Source: JAVBSX01 sp051660685
Lineage (GTDB): Bacteria; Planctomycetota; Planctomycetia; Pirellulales; Thermoguttaceae
Length of the DNA: 64,000 nt
Reading direction: 5' to 3'
Assembly: GCA_051660685.1 (NCBI GenBank)
Contig: JBOFQB010000094.1
Location: 1-64,000, forward strand
The stretch's first letter is position 1. Every line of letters begins with the position of its first letter. The position numbers were made by a program, and so were the translations under genes. The notes under the pieces are model-generated. The model saw only the letters and a program-made list of their open reading frames with translations, made no database searches and had not been told where the DNA came from. Shown piece by piece: positions 8,764-16,663 of the stretch.

Positions 8764-10002
8764 CTACGATGTAAACCGCGACGTGACAATACAGGAATTA
8801 TGACCGCCAAAACCGAAACTGTTCATAAGGGCAATGTCACATTTTCTTTCCCGGGCAACATTGGGCGTATAATCCAAATCACATTCAGGATCGGGAATGT
8901 CCAGATTGATCGTCGGGGGAATAATTCCATCTCGAATTGTCAGGATCGAAAAAATCAGTGCAACAGATGCACTCCCCCCCAATAAATGTCCAATCTGACT
9001 TTTGGTACTCGAAATAGAGACTGTCCGAGAAAGATCACCAAACGCCCGCTTGATCGCGTTCGTCTCAGCAATGTCCCCAAGATGTGTACTCGTTCCATGT
9101 GCGTTAATGTAATCAACCTGATCCGGGTTAATCTGGGAACGTTCAAGAGCCTGACTCATTGCAAATGCGGCATTATGTCCTTCTGGATCAGGTTGGGTTA
9201 TGTGGACCGCATCTGAAGACAAACCGATTCCGCGAATCTCGGCCAAAATTTCCGCTCCTCGTGATTGCGCGTGTTCTAAAGATTCAAGCACTAAAATACC
9301 AGCTCCTTCAGAAAGAACAAATCCGTCCCGCTCTTTATCAAAAGGTCGAGACGCCTTTTCCGGCTCTTCATTTCGTTCCGACAAAGCCCGCATTGCGCAA
9401 AAACCACTTAAACCGAGTTTCGTCAACGCCGCTTCTGTTCCCCCAGTAATCACAACATCAGCATCACCTCGCCCAATCATCTCAAAAGATTCAGCAACAG
9501 CGTTTGAAGCACTTGCACATGCTGAACCGACGCTGTATGTCGGACCAAGAAGTCCATAATAGATCGAAATGTTCCCGCTCGCCGCATTTGGCATGATCTT
9601 TGGAATCGTAAAGGGGGAAACTTTGGACGGTCCTTTATCAATCAATCGTTGATACTGGACCTCAATTTCTGCGAGACCCCCAACTCCGGTTCCAACAATG
9701 ACCGCACAACGACGACGGTCTTCCTGCTCAAAGTTCAAGCCCGACATTCGAACGGCGTCAATTGCTGCAACAATTGCATATTGGACGAAACGGTCCAGTC
9801 GTCGGGATTCGGCAACCGGCATGTAGGGTTCCGTCGAAAATTCTTGACATTCCCCCGCAATCGTCGAGCGAAAAACACAAAGTTCGGGATTGGAAATCGT
9901 CCGTATTCCGCTCTCGCCGTTACAAAGACGCTCCCAAACCCGTTCAACCTGACAACCAAGCGGGGTTACCAAACCAAATCCGGTTACGACAACACGTTTC
10001 AT
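8764..10002 (-). CDS. fabF: 3-oxoacyl-[acyl-carrier-protein] synthase II
   Basis: Elongating ketosynthase of type II fatty-acid synthesis. The Cys-His-His triad is present: Cys162 in VGSACASASNA, the first His in NAHGTSTHLGD, and the second in KSQIGHLLGG. It opens MKRVVVTGFGLVTPLG at ATG 10002 (412 aa), with GAAGGA upstream. The longer frame from 10065 adds 21 residues that do not belong to the family. It sits 81 bp downstream of acpP, as in most bacterial fab clusters, and upstream of ksgA. Confidence 0.94.
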   Translation of the reverse strand: MKRVVVTGFGLVTPLGCQVERVWERLCNGESGIRTISNPELCVFRSTIAGECQEFSTEPYMPVAESRRLDRFVQYAIVAAIDAVRMSGLNFEQEDRRRCAVIVGTGVGGLAEIEVQYQRLIDKGPSKVSPFTIPKIMPNAASGNISIYYGLLGPTYSVGSACASASNAVAESFEMIGRGDADVVITGGTEAALTKLGLSGFCAMRALSERNEEPEKASRPFDKERDGFVLSEGAGILVLESLEHAQSRGAEILAEIRGIGLSSDAVHITQPDPEGHNAAFAMSQALERSQINPDQVDYINAHGTSTHLGDIAETNAIKRAFGDLSRTVSISSTKSQIGHLLGGSASVALIFSILTIRDGIIPPTINLDIPDPECDLDYTPNVARERKCDIALMNSFGFGGHNSCIVTSRFTS

Positions 10003-10083
10003 AGGGACGCATTCCTTCTGTTCGGAAATCAAAACAGACTTCCAACATCCAATGTCAGAAATCACTTGTGTGAATCCGCAACA

Positions 10084-10323
10084 CTACGATTTCACATTTT
10101 TCTGTATCTGGTCAATAACCTGACCAACTGTCGTAATACTCTGAGCTTCTTCTTCAACAATGTCAATGTCGAATTCCTCTTCAAACATAATCATCATCTC
10201 GGCCAAATCAAGCGAATCAGCTCCCAGATCATTTGCAATGTCCGTATCCCGATTGATTTGGGATTTCTCGACATTCATCTGCTCGGCAATAATGTTAATG
10301 ACTCTTTCCTCAATTGACGCCAT
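10084..10323 (-). CDS. acpP: Acyl carrier protein
   Basis: Carries growing acyl chains on a 4'-phosphopantetheine attached to Ser37 in the canonical GADSLDLAE motif. It is 79 aa, strongly acidic (MIMFEEEFDIDIVEEEA) and of standard length from ATG 10323, which has AAGGAG ten bases upstream. An in-frame GTG/TTG extension to 10371 is not supported. It lies between fabG and fabF; the 168-bp gap to fabG is long for an operon, so it may have its own promoter. Confidence 0.95.
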   Translation of the reverse strand: MASIEERVINIIAEQMNVEKSQINRDTDIANDLGADSLDLAEMMIMFEEEFDIDIVEEEAQSITTVGQVIDQIQKNVKS

Positions 10324-10491
10324 TTCTAGGCTCCTTGTTGTGTAAGTTAAAATCCCTGTAAATTGGGTCACAACCCCGATCCATTATCGGCTTCGGAAAT
10401 AATGAACTCCAATAATAACGAATATTAGGTCTGTAAGTATAAGGTGTACGAGGTATGTAAGCGGGTAAGCGAACAACAACGTCTCAACTCC

Positions 10492-11244
10492 TTAGACGGT
10501 CAATCCCCCGTCAACGACAAGCACTTCCCCCGTTATGAAGGACGCATATTCACTTGCCAAGAACAATACGGCATTTGCAATATCATTCGGTTGTCCCAAA
10601 CGACCAACAGGCGTTTTGTCTTTTGCACCTTGCAAAATCAACGGGTCCAATTTCTGCACCATGTCCGTTTCAATGAACCCCGGCGCAACTGCGTTAACCG
10701 TAATGTGCCGATTCGCCAATTCAAGAGCAACAGTTTTAGTAAACGCAATCAAACCGGCTTTTGAAGCCCCATAATTGGCTTGACCTCGATTACCAATCAA
10801 ACCGCTGACGCTTGAAATGTTAATAATCCGCCCATATTTCGCTTTACGCATTGATTCCGTAAACGCCCGCGTCATTAAAAACGGACCTCTTAAATTGACC
10901 GCAATCACGCTGTCCCATTCCTCGTCCGTCATCCGACGAATCAACATGTCCCGCGTAATTCCCGCATTGTTGACCAGAATGTCGACCTTTGAAAATTGGG
11001 TCAGGATTGCTTTGGATGTTTCGGCAACCGCCTTTTCATCTGTAATGTCAAGTGGAAATGGTTCAGCACTCCCCCCACTTTCGCGTATTTCGTTGACGAC
11101 TTTTTCCAACAGTTCTGTATTTGTTCCAATACAGGCAACTTTTGCTCCAGATGCTGCTAATGCTTTTGCAATTGCATAACCGATTCCGCGAGTTGCTCCA
11201 GTCACAACAGCGGTTTTTGCAGTCAGATCAACAGGAAGAAACAT
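10492..11244 (-). CDS. fabG: 3-oxoacyl-[acyl-carrier-protein] reductase
   Basis: NADPH-dependent short-chain dehydrogenase that reduces 3-oxoacyl-ACP. Motifs: TGATRGIG cofactor loop, NNAGITRD, the catalytic Ser in NISSVSG, and the YGASKAG Tyr/Lys pair. It ends in the family's TGEVLVVDGGLTV. Length is 250 aa. The position between fabD and acpP fits FabG rather than another SDR. The 193-bp gap to fabD is unusually long and holds no gene I can see. Confidence 0.93.
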   Translation of the reverse strand: MFLPVDLTAKTAVVTGATRGIGYAIAKALAASGAKVACIGTNTELLEKVVNEIRESGGSAEPFPLDITDEKAVAETSKAILTQFSKVDILVNNAGITRDMLIRRMTDEEWDSVIAVNLRGPFLMTRAFTESMRKAKYGRIINISSVSGLIGNRGQANYGASKAGLIAFTKTVALELANRHITVNAVAPGFIETDMVQKLDPLILQGAKDKTPVGRLGQPNDIANAVLFLASEYASFITGEVLVVDGGLTV

Positions 11245-11437
11245 GATAGGAAGTAAGGGTTAGGAGGATGAGAGACCAGATCACTCAGACGTTGTTGTTC
11301 GATCAAATGAGGAATTTAGGAACTGCAGAAATGAGACAGACTAAAACAGATAAAAAAGTACAAAGCGGTCTTTCCAATCATTGCCTGATTATGGTTTTCA
11401 TCCCGATTCGACATATCTTCAAAACGTCAATCCGCTT

Positions 11438-12346
11438 CTAAACATCAATACCACGACAATTGACTTTTCGGTCAATTCGTCGCAAAAGACCTCTTAAAAC
11501 ACGTCCCGGTCCAAGTTCGTAAAACTGGTCAACCCCTTGCTCGAGAAGACTTCTCATCGAATTCTCCCAAAGAACCGGTTGAACCAGTTGTTTCATCAAT
11601 ATAGCCCGAATCTCTTCCGGTTCTGAATGAGGACGAGCGTCAACATTGCTAATAACGGGTATTTTAGGCGGTCGCATTTTGATTCCGGCAAGTGCTTTCT
11701 CCAATTTTTCCGCTGCTTGCTGCATCAAAGGTGTATGAAATGCTCCTGCAACCGCAAGAGGAACGGCTTTCATTGCGCCAAATGGACCGGCCAATTCGGC
11801 AACCCGCTCACATGCTCTGCATGTTCCTGAAACGACGATGTTTCCCGGACACAGCAGATTGGCGATTTGCAGCACCTCACCTTCTCGGGCCTGTTCGCAA
11901 AGAGCTTCAACCTGATCTTGCTCAAGTCCAAGAATACTCACCATGCCGCTTGGAATAGCGTCCGACGCTTCTTGCATTGCTTCTCCACGTTTTTGAACCA
12001 ATCGCAGACCGTCTTCAAAATCAAAAACATCAGCAAAAACAAGGGCCGTATACTCACCTAAACTCAAACCGGCTGTTACCTCACACTCCTTCAATTCGTT
12101 GGGATTCTCCAAACGGAGAACCTCAAGAGCAGCGAGACTGGTCACAAAAATTGCCGGTTGACTACAAATGGTCGAATCAAGCTCCGATTCAGGACCTTCA
12201 AAACAAAGTCGGGCAACATCATACTCCAGAACATGGGATGCTCTTTCGTAAAGGGAGCGAACGACGGGATAAGCGTCAAAAAGACGCTTGCCCATTCCAA
12301 CTTCTTGCGCACCTTGACCGCAAAACAAAATGGCAGTTTTCCCCAT
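11438..12346 (-). CDS. fabD: Malonyl-CoA:ACP transacylase
   Basis: Moves malonyl from CoA to ACP. The GQGAQ motif at residues 10-14, nucleophile Ser95 in GLSLGEY and the catalytic His in GAFHTPLM near residue 205 are all visible; length 302 aa is typical. The ATG at 12346 has no clear Shine-Dalgarno. It lies 63 bp downstream of rpmF, where plsX and fabH would stand in the common bacterial order. Confidence 0.94.
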   Translation of the reverse strand: MGKTAILFCGQGAQEVGMGKRLFDAYPVVRSLYERASHVLEYDVARLCFEGPESELDSTICSQPAIFVTSLAALEVLRLENPNELKECEVTAGLSLGEYTALVFADVFDFEDGLRLVQKRGEAMQEASDAIPSGMVSILGLEQDQVEALCEQAREGEVLQIANLLCPGNIVVSGTCRACERVAELAGPFGAMKAVPLAVAGAFHTPLMQQAAEKLEKALAGIKMRPPKIPVISNVDARPHSEPEEIRAILMKQLVQPVLWENSMRSLLEQGVDQFYELGPGRVLRGLLRRIDRKVNCRGIDV

Positions 12347-12409
12347 TGTTTTTTATTGGTTGATTACTACATCGACTTTTTCAGTGACGGAACGGACAAT
12401 CCCGCTCAT

Positions 12410-12589
12410 TTACTCGTCCGGGTTCATAACAGCGCGACCCATGTAATGTCCGCAGTTGGGGCAAATCACATGAGTAGGAATTGATTTGCTGCACGTCGGG
12501 CAATCCATTCTCTGAACGGGCATTTTGTGATCGTGTGAACGACGTGTACCTGTTCGCGCATTACTATGTTTACGTTTTGGAACGGCCAT
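12410..12589 (-). CDS. rpmF: 50S ribosomal protein L32
   Basis: A 59-residue protein beginning MAVPKRKHSNARTGTRRSHD, the L32 signature. Four cysteines (Cys30, Cys33, Cys43, Cys46; CPTC and CPNC) form the zinc ribbon of the zinc-dependent form. It heads the minus-strand fatty-acid locus, the conserved rpmF-fab neighbourhood. The call was made by translating the minus strand directly; the gene is flanked by ATG 12589 and TAA 12410-12412. Confidence 0.95.
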   Translation of the reverse strand: MAVPKRKHSNARTGTRRSHDHKMPVQRMDCPTCSKSIPTHVICPNCGHYMGRAVMNPDE

Positions 12590-12889
12590 TTTTCTATACT
12601 AGATTACTAAATTTCTATCAAACAGGAAATGTAAACTGGTTCGCGCGTGATTTGCGCGCAAAATCCAACCCCAATTGTGAATCTGGGTATCATACAGATT
12701 TTTGAGATTTCGTCAACAGGGGTTTTGGACGAAAAGGACAAAAATAACAAATATGTCATTTTGCTGAAACTGGACTTTGCGTGAAGTCAACCTTCCCTTT
12801 TTCAGGAAATATGTTATTCTGTTTGCGTGTGATTCGTTCTGCCCCCCTCGTTGGTTCAGTGTCCTTAATAAAGGAGATGTAATAAATAT
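12590..12889. other. Divergent promoter region between rpmF and argG
   Basis: About 300 bp without a gene, between divergent transcription units. It is AT-rich toward argG. No riboswitch, ARG box or hairpin could be identified with confidence. AAGGAG lies just upstream of argG. Confidence 0.4.
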
Positions 12890-14104
12890 ATGGAAAAGTG
12901 CGTTCTTGCTTATTCAGGCGGTTTGGATACGTCCGTTCTTTTAGGTTGGTTAATGGATCAAGGTTATGAGGTTCATGCCGTCTATGTCGATTTGGGACAA
13001 CCTTGTGAAGATCGCAAAGCGATTTTGGAAAAGGCGGAAAAAATTGGGGCCAAATCGGCCCGAATTATTGACGTTCAAGAGGAATTGTGTCGTGATTTTG
13101 CTTTTCCGGTTCTGAATTGGCAAGCGAAATATGAAGGGGTGTACCTGCTTGGAACGTCGATTGCGAGACCGTTGATTTCCAAAGCCTGTTTGCAGGTTGC
13201 AAAGGAAGTCGGCGCAACCGCATTTGCACATGGAGCAACAGGAAAAGGAAACGATCAATGTCGATTCCAACTTGCAGCAGAAGCGTTGTGTCCAACGATT
13301 GAGATTATTGCACCTTGGCGTTTGGAATCGTTCAGAAAACAGTTTCCCGGTCGAACCGAAATGATTCAGTATTGTCAGGAAAAGAACATCCCGGTCAAAG
13401 CGTCGATCAAGAAACCTTACAGTAGTGATGAAAACTGTCTCCATATCAGTTATGAAGCAGGTGTGTTGGAACAATTGGACGTTTGCGGAGTCGATCAGAT
13501 CGAGTTTGGAATGTGTGTTCTTCCTCAGAATGCGCCTGATCAAATCGAACGTGTCTCCCTTACGTTTGAAACCGGGATTCCGGTTGCAGTCAACGGAAAA
13601 CGGTGTTCGGCATTTGAAGTTGTTAAAACACTGAACCTGATTGGGGGTCGCAATGGAATCGGGCTGATTGATATGGTCGAAAACCGTTTCGTCGGAATGA
13701 AAAGTCGGGGCGTCTATGAAGCACCTGGAATGACGATCCTTTATGACGCTCATCGTTATGTTGAGCAGTTGACAATGGACCGGGACCTTATGCACTTGCG
13801 GGACCGTTTAGCACCTGAAGTTGCCGAAATGGTCTATTACGGGTTCTGGTATCACGCCAAAATGGACGCTCTTCTCGCTTTCATTCGCAATGCTCAACGT
13901 TCTGTCAACGGGGAAATTGCTCTCAACCTTTATAAGGGGAATGTGATGATTGCGTCGCGGACGAGCGAGAATTCACTTTATGATGAGGGGATTGCAACAA
14001 TGGAAGGGGGAGAAGCGTACAATCAAACGGATGCAACCGGTTTTTTACGAATTCAGGGACTTCCGTCCCGCGTTCAAGGAAAGGTTTGTCCAAGACCTTA
14101 CTAA
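12890..14104 (+). CDS. argG: Argininosuccinate synthase
   Basis: Condenses citrulline and aspartate with ATP in arginine biosynthesis. It opens with the PP-loop AYSGGLDTSVLLGWL and contains GATGKGNDQ and IKKPYSSDENCLHISYE, all family signatures. Length 404 aa is typical. Start ATG 12890 is preceded by AAGGAG. The next gene begins only 4 bp after its stop, so the two are probably co-transcribed; there is no other arg gene in the window. Confidence 0.95.
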   Translation: MEKCVLAYSGGLDTSVLLGWLMDQGYEVHAVYVDLGQPCEDRKAILEKAEKIGAKSARIIDVQEELCRDFAFPVLNWQAKYEGVYLLGTSIARPLISKACLQVAKEVGATAFAHGATGKGNDQCRFQLAAEALCPTIEIIAPWRLESFRKQFPGRTEMIQYCQEKNIPVKASIKKPYSSDENCLHISYEAGVLEQLDVCGVDQIEFGMCVLPQNAPDQIERVSLTFETGIPVAVNGKRCSAFEVVKTLNLIGGRNGIGLIDMVENRFVGMKSRGVYEAPGMTILYDAHRYVEQLTMDRDLMHLRDRLAPEVAEMVYYGFWYHAKMDALLAFIRNAQRSVNGEIALNLYKGNVMIASRTSENSLYDEGIATMEGGEAYNQTDATGFLRIQGLPSRVQGKVCPRPY

Positions 14105-14108
14105 TAAA

Positions 14109-16637
14109 ATGGATTTATTCCGTGTTCGATTTGGGGACGACAATCGGGAAGTGTCCGTCCCCGCCAATTCGCTCTTGAGTGATGTTCTCAAACAACACGG
14201 AATTCCACTTCGTGCTGATTGTGGTTGCGCAGGAACTTGCGGTCAATGTCTCATTCATGTTGCAGTTGGACATGATGATTCTGGAACAGAGGTTGGTTCA
14301 GAAACAGGAGGAGTCAACCGGAATGAAACGGTTGCAGTTCTTGCATGTCAGTATCGAATCCAGAATGACCTTACTGTTTGGATTCCAAACGAATCGCGGG
14401 AACATGAACAGGTCCAGATTGTCGTTGAATCGGGAATCAGTGTAAGAAATGGTGGAGTCAATGACAGGGCGAATGACGGAAGAGATGACGAATTCATCAG
14501 AGTCTTTGGTCCGCAACAACCGCAATTGACGTTGATTTCGATTGAAAGGTGTTCTCCAACTCGGGAAGATGCCCGGGATGATTGGAACCGATTTGTCGAT
14601 TCGTCTTTGCAACTGCAAGAGTTACGATCCCGAATTTCTCTGGAACAATTACGTTCTTTCGCGGAAAAATTTCGAGCTGCAAATTGGCGAGGAAAAGCCC
14701 TGATTCTTCAAAATCGTCTCATTGATTTTTTTTCGGACGAGGAATGTTTTATTCAGGACGGTTTGCAATTTCCAACGCTCAACAAACAGAACCTTACAAC
14801 GCGAGCTGTTTGTGAAGAAACGCAACAACCCTCTTTACCGACTTTGGTATCGAACCCTTTTTTTGCGGTTGCTCTTGATATTGGGACCACAACATTGGTT
14901 GCTGAATTGCTGCTCTTGCCGATTGCGACGCAAGACGAGATGGAACGAGGACCCGGGCAAACGGGTTGGGAACAACACCCTTTGACACAAGAGGAGTCAA
15001 CGACAGTCGGTCAGACAGGTAAACGAGATGAGAATCAGTCAGGTAATGAGACAGGTAATCAGACAGTCGGTCAGACAGAGAATCGGTCAAATAAGTTGTC
15101 TGAATTGCGAGCAGGTTATTCCGAGCATCCCCGAATCATTGAAACCCGGGTTAATCCGCAAAAAAAGTTTGGAGATGACATCATTTCACGAATCCAACAA
15201 GTGATTGAGAATCCGGGAGTTTTGTCGCAATTACAAAATGTTTTGCTCGATTCGGTTGCTGAAATGATTCTGCAACTTGCAAAAAAAGCAAACATTGACC
15301 CCCAACAGATTGTTTTTGTCTCGACTGCGGGAAATACGGTGATGCAGCAAATTTTTCTTGGGCTTGACCCGAGTTCACTTGGTTTTGCGCCGTTTGTGCC
15401 GATTACGCAAAAATACCCGATCATTCTCGGCTCTCAATTGCGTTTGCCAATTCATCCCAACGGTTTGGTCTACGTTTTGCCGATTTTGGGCGGTTTTGTT
15501 GGGGGGGATATTCTTGCCGGAATTTTGACCTGTCAACTCGATCTGTTGCAACAACAGGACATTTTAGAGAAGAAACAAGGGAATTTTGGGGAGAAACAGG
15601 GGAAGAGGGGGGACTGTCAACAGGATTTTGCAGAGAGTCAAGAGAAATTGGGGGGGAAACGGAAAGATTTTGAGGACGGACAAAGGAAGGTTGCGTCTTT
15701 GTTGATTGATGTTGGAACAAATGGAGAGATGGTTCTTGCAACGGGCAATCACCTAAGAGCGTCAGCAACAGCAGCGGGACCGGCATTTGAGGGGGCAAGA
15801 ATCCGACATGGTATGATTGCGGCAAAGGGGGCGATTGATCGGGTTGAATTCGGCGAACAGGTCAACATTGGAACAATTGGCGACGTTGAACCGCTTGGAA
15901 TTTGCGGTTCCGGGTTGATTGACCTGATTGCCGAATTGTTGCGAGTTGGGCTAATCACCCCAACCGGCCAATTGTTGACAGAATTGCCGGATGATCGGGA
16001 TGTTGACGCAGTTGTACAAGCCGAACAGAACGGACAAACGTCCAACGACACTTCGTCTCACACTATATTGTCTTCTCATATGCCGTCTCGTAACACCCCC
16101 TTGTCAGAAACGTTGAAAAATGACTTGCGTGATCGCTTGGTTTTGTTGGACGGTCAACCGGCATTTCGACTGTCAAAGGAAAAGAGGCAATCGGCGAATT
16201 CTCGCGCCAATCATAGTCCTGTTCCGCCTAAAGAGGTCCTGTTGACACAAAAAGATATTCGTCAGGTCCAATTAGCATCTGGAGCAATTCGTTCTGGTGT
16301 CCAACTTCTTCTTGAACAAGCAAATGTTCGCGCTGAAGATTTGCAACATTTGTATTTGGGAGGGGGATTTGGCCGTTTCATACGACCTGAGAATGCGAAA
16401 CGAATCGGCCTGTTTCCAAGTGAAATAGCATCTGATAAAATCGTGTTTTACGGGAATACCTCTTTAGCAGGTGTTCGAGCAATTGCCCTTGACCGTTCTG
16501 TTCAGGAACGAGCGGAACAGGTTGGACAACGGGTTGAACACGTTGATCTTTCAACTCTTCCCGGGTTTACCCAAATGTTCGCCGAATCAATGATGTTTCC
16601 CTCCTATGAGATGAAATGTTCTCATAAACGTAAATAA
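14109..16637 (+). CDS. [2Fe-2S]/ASKHA (DUF4445) RACo-like corrinoid activator
   Basis: An 842-aa protein with an N-terminal plant-type ferredoxin domain (Cys38, Cys44, Cys47 in CGCAGTCGQC, Cys80 in VLACQY), a middle region and a C-terminal ASKHA ATPase domain (ALDIGTTTLVAE; LIDVGTNGEMVL; LGGGFGRF; YGNTSLAGVRA). This is the layout of RACo/RamA-type proteins, which use ATP and a low-potential cluster to reduce inactive Co(II) corrinoid. The corrinoid partner is not in the window. Two low-complexity insertions interrupt it (residues about 278-333, rich in GQTG/NQT, and 482-527, rich in K/Q/G/E). A frame open from 13950 overlaps argG; ATG 14109 is preferred. Confidence 0.87.
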   Translation: MDLFRVRFGDDNREVSVPANSLLSDVLKQHGIPLRADCGCAGTCGQCLIHVAVGHDDSGTEVGSETGGVNRNETVAVLACQYRIQNDLTVWIPNESREHEQVQIVVESGISVRNGGVNDRANDGRDDEFIRVFGPQQPQLTLISIERCSPTREDARDDWNRFVDSSLQLQELRSRISLEQLRSFAEKFRAANWRGKALILQNRLIDFFSDEECFIQDGLQFPTLNKQNLTTRAVCEETQQPSLPTLVSNPFFAVALDIGTTTLVAELLLLPIATQDEMERGPGQTGWEQHPLTQEESTTVGQTGKRDENQSGNETGNQTVGQTENRSNKLSELRAGYSEHPRIIETRVNPQKKFGDDIISRIQQVIENPGVLSQLQNVLLDSVAEMILQLAKKANIDPQQIVFVSTAGNTVMQQIFLGLDPSSLGFAPFVPITQKYPIILGSQLRLPIHPNGLVYVLPILGGFVGGDILAGILTCQLDLLQQQDILEKKQGNFGEKQGKRGDCQQDFAESQEKLGGKRKDFEDGQRKVASLLIDVGTNGEMVLATGNHLRASATAAGPAFEGARIRHGMIAAKGAIDRVEFGEQVNIGTIGDVEPLGICGSGLIDLIAELLRVGLITPTGQLLTELPDDRDVDAVVQAEQNGQTSNDTSSHTILSSHMPSRNTPLSETLKNDLRDRLVLLDGQPAFRLSKEKRQSANSRANHSPVPPKEVLLTQKDIRQVQLASGAIRSGVQLLLEQANVRAEDLQHLYLGGGFGRFIRPENAKRIGLFPSEIASDKIVFYGNTSLAGVRAIALDRSVQERAEQVGQRVEHVDLSTLPGFTQMFAESMMFPSYEMKCSHKRK

Positions 16638-16663
16638 GTAATGACCACATAAGATAAAAACAA

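Noticed and set aside
13950..14108. N-terminal extension of the RACo-like gene overlapping argG
   Set aside because: The extension is the out-of-frame shadow of argG; the ferredoxin domain begins naturally at ATG 14109.
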